Assembly: GCA_021292165.1 (NCBI GenBank) | Contig: CM037876.1 | Span: forward strand, 104,742,324-104,806,323 | Direction: 5' to 3' | Origin: Shinisaurus crocodilurus | Taxonomy: Eukaryota; Chordata; Lepidosauria; Squamata; Shinisauridae | Length of the DNA stretch: 64,000 nucleotides | Part shown: one piece after another, positions 10,217 to 22,358 of the stretch | How the letters are laid out: each line of letters opens with the position of its first letter | Position numbering within the stretch: the first letter of the stretch is position 1 | Position numbers and translations under genes: made by a program | Notes under the pieces: generated by a model | Databases searched by the model: none | What the model was told of the DNA's origin: nothing | What the model saw: only the letters and a program-made list of their open reading frames with translations

Positions 10217-11390
10217 ACGCCATAGCATCTGCTGCCTGAGGTAGCTGTCTCACTCTGTCTATTGGTAGGGCTGGCCCTGGGTTATAAGTTATCACATTCA
10301 GTATTGCTGAAATGAGTTTTATAATCATACATACACTTGAAGAAAAGAAGCAGGCAGGAACATGCATTCTAGACTAGACTGTGTTTAGAAAAGCTGGCTG
10401 CTTTCCTCTTTAAGCAGACAATGACTATAAGCAGCAATGGAGATGTGGATCTTGGAGCTTAGCTATCATCTGCTTTCAAAAAGCCTGAGATGCAAAGACC
10501 TGGAATATCCAGTATTTTCTATAGCAAATATGAAGCCACATGAAATTTACCCATTAAAACCATTCAAGCTGGGTCAGGCTCCATTATTACAATGGCACTT
10601 CTACATCTCAAATTGAGAATATACCACAGGTGGGGCAATGGCACTGATTACTACAACTAAAATAAGTAATATTGAATATAATAGAGGAATTGTTGGCTCT
10701 TGTGAAGACCTCTCCTACAGACTAACCTGTCATTAGAATCTGATGTTGTATTGTAGACAAAACAAGAATAAATGGTTTTGCTGCAGGGGGTATCACTTCT
10801 ACTACAGGTTTAATTGTAGACCAAACAATTTTAGTTCCATAGTCCCTTGTTATAAAGAACAGCTGATCCAGTAAATGACTCATACCATATGCAGGGGAAA
10901 AGAAAATTAGTGGTTTTGGCAAAAACAGCTATTGGAAAAACGATTTGGTTATTACATGCTCCCACTTCCCTGATGGGTGAGAAGTCCATGGGCCGTGCTG
11001 AACTGTTTACTTTCTTTCGGATAAGTGTACTGGAGACTTACGGTATCTTTATAATATTTGTTTTACTTGCAAATGTACAAGTAGAGTCTATCGGAAATGA
11101 GCGCACTTGCAAAAACAGGCAGTAGAATTGCTGATCCTGCATCAAATTCCCAGAAGACCACTATTGCAGTCCCCAAGTCTGCACCCAAATTTTAGCTAAA
11201 CTCTACAATGTAGAATCTACACCCTTAGCCTGCCTCTCACTCTCTGAATTCAGACTGCTAAATTGCTTTTAACCATTTCTCTCCCCACACCCTACCACCT
11301 TCCCAAACTCTGGTGGGTATTCCAATCCAAAGACTGGAGAAAGATTCCCAGATACCAAGGAACTTTATTCTTTTGTTAAAGTCCCTGGCC
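10217..11390. other. unassigned DNA
   Basis: No gene or clear repeat was seen. The small open frame at 10889-11125 has no recognisable motif. Confidence 0.35.
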
Positions 11391-11439
11391 ATTCATCAGT
11401 TGCCCATTCACAATAATCAAAGCATTCCAAACTCATAAC

Positions 11440-13525
11440 ACTGTCTCTGTTCTCAGCCCATATGCCACCAATAAGTTACTTATGGGATACCACTGACTTC
11501 CGGGGAAAACTACAATCCATGGACAATCTCCCAGGGAAAACCATCCTAGCTACCATGGATGTTGAGGCCCTTTACACCAACATCCCGCACAAAATGGATT
11601 ACAAGCAGTAGTATAGTGGAGCCAGGGCTCACAGGGATGCAGCACCTGCATCTTTTTATTAGCAGGGATGCTGATATCATCTGCTCCCCCCAAACTTCCC
11701 CGTTCCCTCTGAGTTTAGTTGCAATCTTCCCTTTACCGGGGGGGGGGGGGGGACAATTCTCCCAGCAACAAAATATTGTTCCCTTTTATAATGTAAAGTA
11801 TTTTGGGATGACTTGGTCTTGGATGGACAATTAAGACCCATTAGCTTTGCAAAAGGCCAGAATGTTTTGACTATTCTTGGGGGCTTGGCCATGGGGACTA
11901 TCATGACTGCACATCAAAATTTACCACTACATCACTGATCACAAGTCATCAGGAATATAATTCTAGATGGGGCTGCAGTAGATCTAACCACCAAACTCTG
12001 CCACTTTGTAATTACTTCAGCTTTGGTGACAATGTGTATCTTCAGATTGATTGTACTGACATGGGCACTTGCATGGCTCTACAGCAGGACTCTCCAGCCT
12101 TGGGTCCCCAGATGTTGCTGGCCTACAGTTCCCAGCATACCCAGCCAGCATGGCTAATGGCAAGGGATTCTGGGAGCTAGAGTCCAGCAACATCTGGGAA
12201 CCCAAGGTTGGAGAGCCCTGCTCTACAGTATAGCAACATATTCATAGCCGACCCAAAATAACATTTTCTCAGCTCTCCCAAAGCCTCTCCTTTACCCAAG
12301 ATATGCTGATGATATCTTTATAATCTGGACTCATGTATAGGAGGCACTTGAGAAGTTCCATCAGGACTTCAATAACTTTCACCCCACCATCAACCTTGAC
12401 CAGTCCACTCTTGGCCATGTTTTTGTTTGTTTGTTTACTTAACTTTTGTGCCACAATAAAAATATTTTGCACCTTCACAGTGTTGAGTATCTTGTGTACA
12501 TCAAGTGGTAACAATGCCAATTAAATCCATTTCAGTTACAGGTTGTAACACAACAAAAGGTGGAGAAGTCAAAGGGGGGTGAATACTTCTGCAAGGCACT
12601 GTAAATGGGCATTTACAAATTGATATTTACAGGAAACCTACAGATGTCAATACAATTCTGAAGTACAACACCTTTAAAAAAAATCTCCCATATTCCCAAA
12701 TGCTGAGAATACGGAGAAACTGTAGTAATACCTCCGATTTTCTAAGACAGGTCAATGTACTGATGCAACAACTGCAGGACAGGGGATATCCTCGCAAGGT
12801 CCTAAAATAGGCACTATATAAGGCTAAAAGTGTGGGTAGAGGAGCATTGCTCAAGCCCAAAATATGGGGAGGAAAACAGGCTGACAAGATGATAGTGCCA
12901 ATTACCTTTGATACCTGTACTGGGCAATTTAAGGCAGCTATTAAAAAGTTTTGGTACCTGTTGGAGGATGTCCTCCACTGTAGAAATGCCCCCATGTTTG
13001 GTCACAAACACTAGCAGAGTCTTAAGAACATGCTGGTACATACCAGAATGACAGGAGAAGTACAATATCCTGCCAGAACCTTAGATGGATATGTAATCAA
13101 AGGTCAATTCCCATGTAGCATGTATTCCAACTGCTGTAAAATAAAGACATTCATTAATCCTAGTGATAATATGCAGTGCCAAATTAAAGATCTTTTTATG
13201 TGTAACACCAAAGGGGTCATATATAACAATGTCCATGCCCACTGCTATATGTAGGGATGATCAGCATCTGTGAACATAAAAGTTGTGTTAGAACAGATAA
13301 AGCCCAGGCACACGCACACCCGGCTAAACACTTCCAGAAGCACAATCATTATGAGAAAAGCCTGAGTTTTTGATGTGTGGAACATATACAATCTCAGGGG
13401 AACAAATTATACAACCAGTTAAGGTAGAGGGAGGTCTACTGGGTTTACAAGCAAAACACATTGGTGCCCAGATGCCTCAATCATGATATTGATTGGATGG
13501 CAGTCATATAAGGAGTATCAGTATT
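11440..13525 (+). mobile_element. Penelope-like retroelement, decayed and interrupted
   Basis: The plus strand carries pieces of a Penelope-like element polyprotein in order: a reverse-transcriptase motif reading [18 protein letters not shown] (about 11545-11600), later YADDIFIIW-like words near 12300, then YRKPTDVNTILKYNTF (12628 on), a long C-terminal part (12640-13255) and a tail to about 13525. Several stops and indels disable it. A 136-bp hAT miniature element is inserted at 12085-12220. Two further stretches, about 11600-11790 and 12418-12605, do not match the element and are probably other insertions. A second copy is at 52812-53385. Confidence 0.75.
12085..12220. mobile_element. 136-bp hAT miniature element (family A, copy 1)
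   Basis: Near-perfect inverted repeat: it starts CAGGACTCTCCAGCCTTGGG and ends CAAGGTTGGAGAGCCCTG, flanked by the 8-base duplication CTCTACAG (12077-12084, 12221-12228). An 8-base duplication and CAG..CTG ends are hAT hallmarks, and TA in the middle of the duplication fits the Buster group. It is inserted inside the Penelope-like element, so it is younger than that element. Confidence 0.9.
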
Positions 13526-14815
13526 TGTGATTTTGATTATAGTTTGCTCCTTGCTTTTGTTGATAATGTCTCTTTTGCAAATTTTACACTTGTTAAACTT
13601 CCATATGGGAAGGAAAGTTTGTATTTATTTTTTTTTAAGGTATGTTTCTGGTAAGTATTTTTTTCACTTGTTGCTATGTTTTAGTGGGCTCAGGTTTTAT
13701 GATAGCTAAAGAGTATGTTTCTCTTCTTAAGAGACATAGGCTTTTAAATTCAGTTGACCTACTTTTTTATGGAGTTAGCCTAATTGTCTATACATCTCAG
13801 GTTTTATACTATTTTGTTAGTGCTATATAGGCTTAAGTCTCTTTAGTATGGATCTGGAAGGGCAGGGGGATTATGGTGGAGATATCCCCCCCCTCTGAAT
13901 GAGAATGGTAATCAGAGTGGGGGGTCCCCCCCATTCAGGTTATTTTAAGGTTTTGATTATATGGGGGAAAGCCCAGAAACTGGTTGAATATACTTTTATA
14001 TATGTTTGCTGCTTCAATATTTTAATTTAAAACTTTCATTCAGAACCTATTGGTCTGAGTAAAGGAGTATTTCACAGCATCTGCTCTAACTATATGGTGA
14101 GCTTCACTTGACCCAACGTTAGTGGGATTTTTCACACATAATGGGGAAAGATCAGTAAGATGTAAAATAAATATTATTTCTTTACTTTACTTCCTAAAAG
14201 CATATCTCCTGAGTGGCACTATTTTGGATATTGGATTTTTTTGGATCCATGCTGAAGCAGACGTTTGAAATCTTGCAAATCTGCCACTGCAGATGACTAT
14301 CCAGTAAGTTGAAATGTGTTTGGCAAGCAATGTTAAATTCAACTGACTGATTGCACTTGTAATTTGAGACTGTGAAGTTTGTAACAGGGTTGTGTAATAT
14401 GTTTTGTCTGCCCTATTAACCCTTGTATGTTACTGTTAAGTCAGTTCAATTTTTATTCACTGACTCTTACTTATACCTTTGGTTGTGCAATTTAAACTAT
14501 GTTTTATAAATGATTTTATTGTTATAATATTTTTACTTGTGTGTAAAATTTGCAGTTCTTTCCTGATCTTTTATTTCTCTTCAGTTTCAATTGGTCATTA
14601 AACTACCTCTTTGGTTTGACGTTGGGCCTCACAACACCAGACAGGGCTGCCTAAATACTATGGGGAAAACTGGAAAGCTCAACAGGTGAAGTGTAACTGG
14701 TAGTTTAATACTAATATCAAAGGCACACTCCAGCTGAAGGTACATACTCTCCAATTGCCCCGAATTTGCCAGGACAGTCCTGCAAACACTTAAGCCATCA
14801 CAGCTTCTTACTTTG
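13526..14815. other. T-rich unassigned DNA
   Basis: Long T-rich sequence with short open frames (13527-13830) that look hydrophobic only because of T content. A C/G-run fold-back lies near 13885-13935 (CCCCCCC and GGGGGG arms). No gene was seen. Confidence 0.4.
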
Positions 14816-15735
14816 TTATGCAGAGCCCCGAATTCCCCTGCCTCCTCCCGCAAGCTATTTACCTTAGCTGCGATTTTTCCCATGGACCCTTTAAGCAGGA
14901 AAGGAACAGATCGAGGGTGTGTGTGTGTGTGTGTGTGTGTGCGCGTGCGTGCGTGCTACCTGCTGCCTCTGACCAGGTCCCCTGGTAAGTAAGACCCATT
15001 GAAGACATTTCTACTTACTCCCAAGTAACTGTGCGTAGGATTGCACTGAATGTTTTAACTTAATTCAAGTTAGTTAAATTCTGTAAGATTATTCCAGTTT
15101 AAGTGTTTCTTTAAATCTAAATTGTGTGAATAGAACACAAAAAGTGCTTTAAGCTGGGGCCTTTCCACAATAACAAACAACAACAACAAAGCTGTTCAGC
15201 CCCTCAAAGTTACTCCTTGTGCTTAAAAACCAGAGCTGTAGAGATGTTCGAGCAAAATGCTGAAGGGACTCAAAATTCCAATGTGTCTTTTTGTATTTCC
15301 CCCCACCCAAAAGCTCCCCCTCCTCCGCATCTCCTTCTTTTCTTCTCCTTCTCCAACTGCCCTGAAAATGCGGGACAAAATGCGGGACAAATGCGGGACA
15401 ATTTTAAAACAAAAAGAAAGAGATTGCCCTGCAAGCACTGACACCCCCCCCCCATGAAAAACACCAGATATCAACAATTAAGGGTTTAAGTAAGGTTAAA
15501 AAAATACAAAAGCCACTAATAAAATATTATAAAATATATAATATAATAATGTAATAATGATAATATATGAGATTTTGTGTGTTTCCTCCAATAACTTTTG
15601 TACTTGACCATGCCCTTTGGTTGCCTGGCCATACCCTCTTGATCACACCTTCATGTTGCTTAACCATACCTCTTACAAATTCACATGTGTGTCCCTATTT
15701 AAATCTGTAAAATGTTGGAGGGTATGAAGGTATAA
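14815..15735 (+). repeat. dispersed unclassified repeat, copy 1
   Basis: Three blocks recur in the same order near 44225-46090: a block with TTTGTTATGCAGAGCCCCGAATTCCCCTGCC (about 14810-14890), a block with ATTTTAAAACAAAAAGA, GCAAGCACTGAC and ATCAACAATTAAGGGTTTAA (15390-15560), and a block with TTGCTTAACCATACCTCTTA and AAATGTTGGAGGGTATG (15605-15730). Order and strand are kept, so they belong to one element of unknown class. A (TG)n tract (14919-14950) interrupts copy 1. Confidence 0.6.
14919..14956 (+). repeat. (TG)n microsatellite with CG variants
   Basis: An uninterrupted GT/TG run passes into GCGCGTGCGTGCGTGC. It is a simple dinucleotide repeat and likely polymorphic. Confidence 0.9.
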
Positions 15736-16301
15736 CTTAAGCTCCATTGAAATCAAAGGACCAAAATGTTAGTTGTGACGTAGTCACATTCCATTGCTCT
15801 AAACGCAACATGAGTGAGTCACTGCACATCTTTGCTGGAATGTGCCTTACATGTTCTAAAGTAAACTCAGTGGAAATTTGCCCTGAATGTTAAGGCACAA
15901 ATTGGTCTATTTGTGCCTAAATGGGTGATCAAAGTTTTATTTTCCCTGCGTACAGTCTCTCTTCTGCCTGTTTCCAAATCCAACAAACGGTACAATAACA
16001 CCATATCATCCATGAACTTAAAAATTATCATTATAAATTGACAGAATATAACAAATACATATACATTACTATATGCAATCTACAAGCTGGTAGAATTCAC
16101 ATTGGTTTTAATATAATACATATACATATTCCACCTTTCCTCCAACGAGCTGAAAATAGGGTGCATTGTCCCCCACCCATTTTATCCCCTGCGGGGTAGG
16201 TTAGACAAGAGAAAGCAACTAACCGGAGCTCACTCAGGCTTCATGGTTGATCAGGGATTTGAATCTGGGTCTCCCAGTCCTAGTTCGATACTCTAACCTA
16301 G

Positions 16302-16539
16302 GCTTCCCCAACTTGGTGTCCTCCAGAAGTGTTGAACCGCAACTCCCATAATTCTGAGCCAGCATGGCCAATGGCTAACCCAGCGTTCTCCAACCTTGGG
16401 TCCCCAGATGTTTTTGGCCTACAACTCCCAGCTACGCTGGCTGGGGCATGCTGGGAGTTGTAGGCCAAAAACATCTGGGGACCCAAGGTTGGAGAACACT
16501 GGCTAACCCATCTGGAGAGCACCAGATTAGGGAAGGCAG
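16302..16539. mobile_element. hAT miniature element (family B) containing another hAT element
   Basis: The left end is GGCTTCCCCAACTTGGTGTC and the right end GCACCAGATTAGGGAAGGC, with the usual core AACTCCCATAATTCTGAGCC. It interrupts the Sauria SINE at 16128-16560 and is itself interrupted at 16381-16500. Confidence 0.7.
16381..16500. mobile_element. hAT miniature element (family A relative), near-perfect palindrome
   Basis: Starts CAGCGTTCTCCAACCTTGGG and ends with the inverse, flanked by GGCTAACC (16373-16380 and 16501-16508), again 8 bases with TA in the centre. The arms cover nearly the whole element. It is the youngest layer in a three-level nest. Confidence 0.85.
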
Positions 16540-16949
16540 CTCTAGCTACACCACACTGGCTCTCTTAATGGTTTTGGACGGAGATGGTGTTGGTGAATAA
16601 TGATGCAATGGACCACTTTCACTTTAATTCACTTTTAAGCAGCCTTTTATCCAAATCTTTCCCACATTTAATACTTGGTAACAGAATCAAGCACACAGCC
16701 ACCTTCTCTTTGCTATTATCTTAAGCAATACAAGAAATACTGGAAAACATTCTCTTTTGCCACTAGATGACACTGTACTGTATTTGTAGGCTTGAGAGAA
16801 GCTCCAGTTTCAAAAATACTTGAGAAATCAAACCAAATTATAGAACAATGACATGCTGCTACTCTGTGTGCTTGGATTTTAAGCACCCAGGAGAGGAAGT
16901 TCAGGGGTTGGTGGCAGGTGGGTTAGTGTTGAGTTTGGATCCTCTAGAG

Positions 16950-17085
16950 CAGGGCTCTCCAACCTTGGGTCCCCAGATGTTGCTGGACTACAGCTCCCAG
17001 AATCCCTTGCCATTAGCCATGCTGGCTGGGTATGCTGGGATCTGTAGGCCAGCAACATCTGGGGACCCAAGGTTGGAGAGCCCTG
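16950..17085. mobile_element. 136-bp hAT miniature element (family A, copy 2)
   Basis: Same ends and same length as the copy at 12085. Flanks are CTCTAGAG (16942-16949) and CTCTAGAC (17086-17093), an 8-base duplication with one later change. Confidence 0.9.
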
Positions 17086-17099
17086 CTCTAGACTCTTGG

Positions 17100-17995
17100 G
17101 GATCAAATCCAACCCAGGCTCTGACAAACTCTCAAGCCATCCTTACTTATTCTGGAAAGAGGCAGAGCTTCCAAAATATGAAAAAAAAATATCTGTTAGA
17201 ATTATGAATTGTTCACAACCTTACTAATGCTTCTAGGTCTCTCATTTGTAAATAAGGTTGCACATTAATGGGATGTTCAGGCCTAGTGATTGTGCTATTG
17301 AGTGACATGGAAAATGATCAGGAACAGTTGAACAGTATGGAATTGCGGGGCATTTTTCTTGATGTGAATACCTGTAATTTTTACCTTGTTTTTACACGCA
17401 GCTTCTTGAGGTTGCAGTGGGAGGGCATAGCCCTAAAAAGCAGCTGTGAAATATTTTAAATCAATGAAACAAAGCACTGGATGTGAGGCAGCCACCACCA
17501 TCTTCCTTATTCCCACATCCTCTGTATGTTCGGGATGAGGTCCAGGAGAACTGAGCATAAGGAAGTGAGTGGCAGCGGCAGCTGCCTGACGTCCAGCCCT
17601 TCTCTAGTGTTGGCGATACATTTTTTTGTTAAAGTTTTTTTTTTTTTTTTTTAAAGGCTGGCATCAGCCATAGTGGGCCCCAGCATTTGCCTGACTGTGC
17701 CAGGTGTTGATGCCAGACTTTCCAGCAGCTCCTCTGTCTTTTCCTACAATCCTGGACAGCTTTCTCTTTCCGTCTCCCTGGGGGGCCTTCAGAATTCCCA
17801 GCAGTCAGATTCTGTCTTACGCGTGCTACTTTTCATGAGATAAGAATAATGTGTACTAGTCTCTTAATAGGTGTAGAATTTAGCTTCCTATGAATCTCAG
17901 CAAGTTTCTAGCCCTTATGGTTATGGAGATATTCCTGAAAGTATATGGGCAATACCTAGTGAAATCTCAGAAGCCAGAGAATTGGCTGAATAACA
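17100..17995. other. unassigned DNA
   Basis: No gene was seen. A poly-T run lies at 17630-17653. The open frame at 17268-17459 lacks recognisable features. Confidence 0.4.
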
Positions 17996-17999
17996 TTTT

Positions 18000-18096
18000 G
18001 AAGGCTGCAATCCCATGCAAATGTTTCTAGAAGTAAGCCCCATTGAACACAAGACTTACACCTGTGTAGAACACATAGGATTGCACTGTAAGGGGT
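18000..18096. repeat. short palindromic interspersed repeat (GCTGCAATCC...GGATTGCACTG type)
   Basis: Ends are GGCTGCAATCCCATGC and CATAGGATTGCACTGTA, inverted relative to each other, with AGTAAGCCCCATTGAAC inside. Related segments occur near 14990-15055, 25655-25745, 37235-37285, 39530-39600 and 45085-45160. It looks like a small non-autonomous DNA element of unknown superfamily. Confidence 0.6.
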
Positions 18097-19680
18097 GCGT
18101 TTCCTTTCCTCTCCCCATAACTAACTGAAACATGTTAAATTATGCAGAAATGTTGGTATGCTAATTTTCTTTGTGCGCTTTATACAATTCCTGGAACGTG
18201 GCTTTCCTTGGTGCAGAGTTTAGATTCCTTTTGTGTATACATAACCCTGGCACCAGGAATTGGTAGGAATGTGCATGTCTCTACTGTTGATGAGTCTGGG
18301 AAGAAATATGCAATAGGCAGGGAAGAGATAAAAGATGAGAAATTCAGATTGGTCATATGGAGCTGGAACTCGATGCTTAACATCTGGTCATATGTATTAA
18401 TCACCGGGATTACTACAAATATCATCTTTGTGTTGTAGCTTGCTGGATGGAATGATTCACACAGCCCACCAAAAAGCAGGCATATGCCCATGACATTCTG
18501 TCACTGAAAACGGGCCAACATCGAGATAGAGGCAATTAATTTTGCACCACATTGCTGCTCTGCTATGTTGCCATCCAGTTCTGTGGCTATGGATGAAAAA
18601 CAACAACAAAAACAACCTTAAACCATAGAAAACTTGGGAGGAGATAGAACTACCTCCGCATTCAAAGGCAGTGTGTTTTTCTCCATGTCTGGTACATGTC
18701 TGCCAACTCAAATGTGAATTCCAAACAGTATAGATAAGTCATATAGACAAAAATCCAACTGGCAGCTTCACATACCAGGGAAGAGGATAAATAACAAAAG
18801 AATTAAGGAGAGACATCACTGTTCAGAAAGACAAAAGATCCAAATCTATGCCTGGATGGTGCACGAAGAAAGAGAATAATGGCTGTCTGCTTTGGCATTG
18901 GCAAGATTCCTCAAAACAGCCTCACACGCAGCATCCAAGAGAACATACCCAGTTAGCATCATTGTGATGCTTAGGCACCCATTAAAATAAGTATTGGAAA
19001 ACTGGGGTGGAGAGCTGGCATGGGGAATCTATTTTTTCCCCAAGGGCTGAATTGGCTCCCAACAAATGTGTTGGGGGCCAATTTTCAGCAATGCATGGTC
19101 CCACAGACCAAAGTGGGCAGGGACACCCCCACTGCTGGCGTGTGCCCCTAATGTGCTTGTACCCCCCCTCACACATCCCATATACACACATGTCCACACT
19201 TTGATCAAATCACTCATAGCCACAACAACTTGGATTCCACTGTCCTTGCAATACCTATTGATTCATCCATAGCACTGCCTGGGGAGGTTTTGTTGGATAA
19301 TTTCAGTTACTGTTCCCTGAGGATAGGAACAAGGTGCTATGGGGGTTTAGCCTATTATCCCTAGGGCTCAATCTTACCCCTTCTTAGCTTGTAACTGCTA
19401 GCAGGGCTCACTACTTAGAGCTTGGGCATTATAAATGCCTAATTGTATGAGGGGGTGATCCCACTTAATGAGACAGTTGTGTAACCACTACAGTAGTGTA
19501 ACAACTACTGAAAAAATCCTTGCTAGATCTAGAGCAGTGTGCTAACTATGAACCAATAATCAATATACCCTTTCAGGGCAAGGCTCTCAATCGGGGTGGC
19601 TGGGCCCTCAGCCTAATTCCAAAGCCCTCTGCATTTAATAAGTTCAGACCACTGACCAGAGTGATCTGTCTCGAAGACCG
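18097..19680. other. unassigned DNA
   Basis: No supported gene. A fold-back lies near 19040-19090 (GGCTGAATTGGC against GCCAATTTTCAGC). The open frames on opposite strands at 18142-18491 and 18982-19272 are overlapping shadows with no domain. Confidence 0.35.
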
Positions 19681-19682
19681 TA

Positions 19683-19857
19683 AGAAGAGCCATCCTGGAT
19701 CAGACCAAGGGTCCATCTAGTCCAGCATTCTGTTCACACAGTGGCCAACCAGCTGCCCATGGGAAACCCACAAGTAGCACATGAGTGCTACAGCACCCTC
19801 CTGCCCATGTTCCCCAGCAACTGGTGTACATAGGCATACTGCCTCTGATACTGGAGG
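19683..19857 (-). mobile_element. CR1-superfamily LINE, 3' UTR end (segment 1 of 3)
   Basis: The minus strand reads the LINE 3' end ending in GGACTAGATGGACCCTTGGT and CAGGATGGCTCTTCTTAC. It is continuous with 22359-22733: the plus-strand words GATACTGGAGG and AGCATATAGCCATCAGG are adjacent in undisturbed copies of this repeat but are separated here by the insertion at 19858-22358. Confidence 0.8.
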
Positions 19858-22358
19858 TCATCATCATCAGGCGATCACTCGTGACCGAGTAAGATTGTCT
19901 TCCGGGATAAAAGGAGGAGATTCTAAAGAAGATTGTGTAGACTCTAGCGATGGGTCCGTAAGTGACTGTGGAGGCCAATTCTAGATCCACATAGCTTCCC
20001 ACAGTGAGGACACAGGTTACCAGATAGAAGATGGTCCTGTAAAGGATTCATTTGACGTGCTTTTCGCTTAGCACGTTTCTCCCTTTCACCTTGCACTCGG
20101 GCTTCTTCAAAGTCCATGGAACCTTTGTGAAAGGCCAACCTCCATTTAGATCGTTCATGGGCCAGAGCTTCCCAGTTTTCGATGTTTATATTGCATTTTT
20201 TTAGATTTGCCTTATGAACATCTTTAAACCTCTTATATTGACCACCGATATTCCGCTTTCCATCCTTGAGTTGGGAGTAAAGTAACTGCTTTGGGAGACG
20301 GCAGTCAGGCATTCGAACAACGTGACCGGTCCACTGAAGTTGGCGTTGAAGGATCATTTTTTCAATGCTAGTAGTCTTTGCTTCTTCCAGTACACTGACA
20401 TTTGTTCGCCTATCTTCCCAAGTAATTTGCAGGATTTTCCGGAGGCAACGTTGATGAAACCTTTCAAGGAGGTGGAAGTGACGTTTATAGATAGTCCATG
20501 TTTCGCAGGCATACAATAAAGTTGGTAATACAATGGCTTCATAAACCAGTGTTTTGGTCTTCTTACAAATATCCCAATCCTCGAACACTCTATGTTTCAT
20601 TCGAGAAAATGCGGCACTTGCGGAGCTCAGACGATGCTGGATTTCACTGTCGATGTTAGCTGTAACAGAAAGATAGCTGCCAAGATAGAGAAAATGATCG
20701 ACATTTTCCAGTATTGTCCCGCCAAGCTGGATAGATGGCATCACCAAAGGATTGGCTTGCACTTGCTGATGAAGCACTTTGGTTTTTTTGATGTTAAGTG
20801 AGAGACCAAGTTTTTCGTATGCTTCTGCAAAAGCATTTAGGATAGTTTGGAGATCATCCTCTGAATGTGCGGAGACCACATTATCATCAGCATACTGAAG
20901 TTCCACAACGGAGGTTGTAATTACCTTACTTTTTGCTTTCAGCCTGCTGAGATTAAAAAGCTTTCCATTTGTTCGATATATAATTCCCACACCGGTGGGA
21001 AGTTTCCCCTCGACAAGATGTAAAACCATGGCGATGAAAATGGCAAATAATGTTGGGGCGATAACACATCCCTGTTTAACACCTGATCCCACTTTAAATG
21101 GAGCACCATGAGAGCCGTTGTTGTCCAAAACCGTTGCCGTCATGTTGTCATGGAGAAGTCGCAAGATATTCACAAATTTATTGGGGCATCCAATTTTCAT
21201 AAGGATAGTCCAGAGAGCTGTACGGTCTACAGTATCAAAGGCCTTAGCCAAATCGATAAATGCCATATAAAGGGGTTGATTTTGCTCCCGGCATTTTTCT
21301 TGGAGCTGACGTGCAGTAAAAATCATGTCTACTGTCCCTCTAGAGGGGCGGAAACCATATTGAGTTTCAGGGAGGATCTCTTCTGAAATAGATAGAAGAC
21401 GGTTTGCGAGAATCCTAGCAAATATTTTACCTGCGGTTGCTAGGAGAGAAATGCCCCGATAGTTTCCACAGTCTGTTCTATCACCCTTCTTAAAGAGGGT
21501 GATAATTATGGCATCCCTGAAGTCTTCTGGGATCTCTTCTCTTATCCAGATTTTTTCGATGAGTTTATGAAGATGTTGTACAAGTTCGGGGCCCCCTTCT
21601 TTAAAGATTTCAGCAGGAATCCCATCTGGTCCACTAGCTTTGTTGTTCTTCATTTGATTAATGGCTTTTTTTACTTCATCCAAAGTGGGGAGTATTGCAA
21701 GTTCCTCTTTAATTTGTTTTTGCGGGATTTGCGAAAAAATCTCATTATCCACCTTAGACTTACGATTTAAAAGGTCATAATAATGCTCTTTCCAACGCAG
21801 TGCAATAGACTCTTTGTCTTTTAAGAGTTTGGTGCCATCTTTTGATTGTAAAGGGTTTGTACCATAGGTTTTTGGTCCATAAATGGCCCTTGTGGCCTTA
21901 AAAAAGCCCCGTGCATCATGAGATTCTGCAAGTTGTTGAATTTCTTCAGCTTTCTTTTTCCACCAAGCGTTCTTAAGTCCTCTTGTTCTTCTTTGGACCT
22001 CAGCCTTTGCGCTAACGTAGGTTTTTTTCTTGGCAGTGCAGTTAATATCATTTTGCCATATTTGGAAGGCTTTCCTTTTTTGGTCAATTATATATTTAAT
22101 CTCATTGTTAATATCATTTTGCCATATTTGGAAGGTTTTCCTTTTTTGGTCAATTATATATTTAATCTCATTGTCATTTTCATCAAACCAATCCTGATGT
22201 TTCTTAGTTTCATATCCAATAGTTTGTTCACAAGCTGCAGTAATGGAGGTTTTCAGCTTAGACCAATGGTCCTCAATGTTGTCAGGAGGTTCCGTAGGTA
22301 GATGTTCCTTAAGAAGTGATTGAAGATGAGTTTGCTTAATAGGATCTTGAAGGACTAG
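19858..22358 (-). mobile_element. non-LTR retrotransposon with C-terminal zinc finger, 5'-truncated insertion
   Basis: This element inserted in the minus orientation into the 3' end of a CR1-type LINE. Its 3' terminus is a short GAT/TGA repeat (TCATCATCATCAGGCG on plus), shared with the second copy at 52459-52811. It carries one long open frame (19944-22385) for a reverse transcriptase and a zinc finger. The endonuclease part expected at the 5' end is absent, so this copy was truncated on arrival. Clade assignment is uncertain; the sequence is not BovB, CR1 or L2. Confidence 0.85.

Larger units (their letters stand above)
16128..16560 (-). mobile_element. Sauria-type SINE split by a hAT element
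   Basis: The minus-strand Sauria body (GGGGTAGGTTAGACAAGAG on plus, GGGATTTGAATCTGGGTCTC) runs to about 16300 and resumes with the tRNA-like head (AGCTACACCACACTGGCTCT) at about 16540-16560. Between them sits a hAT miniature element, itself holding a second one. The SINE is therefore the oldest of three layers. Confidence 0.8.
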
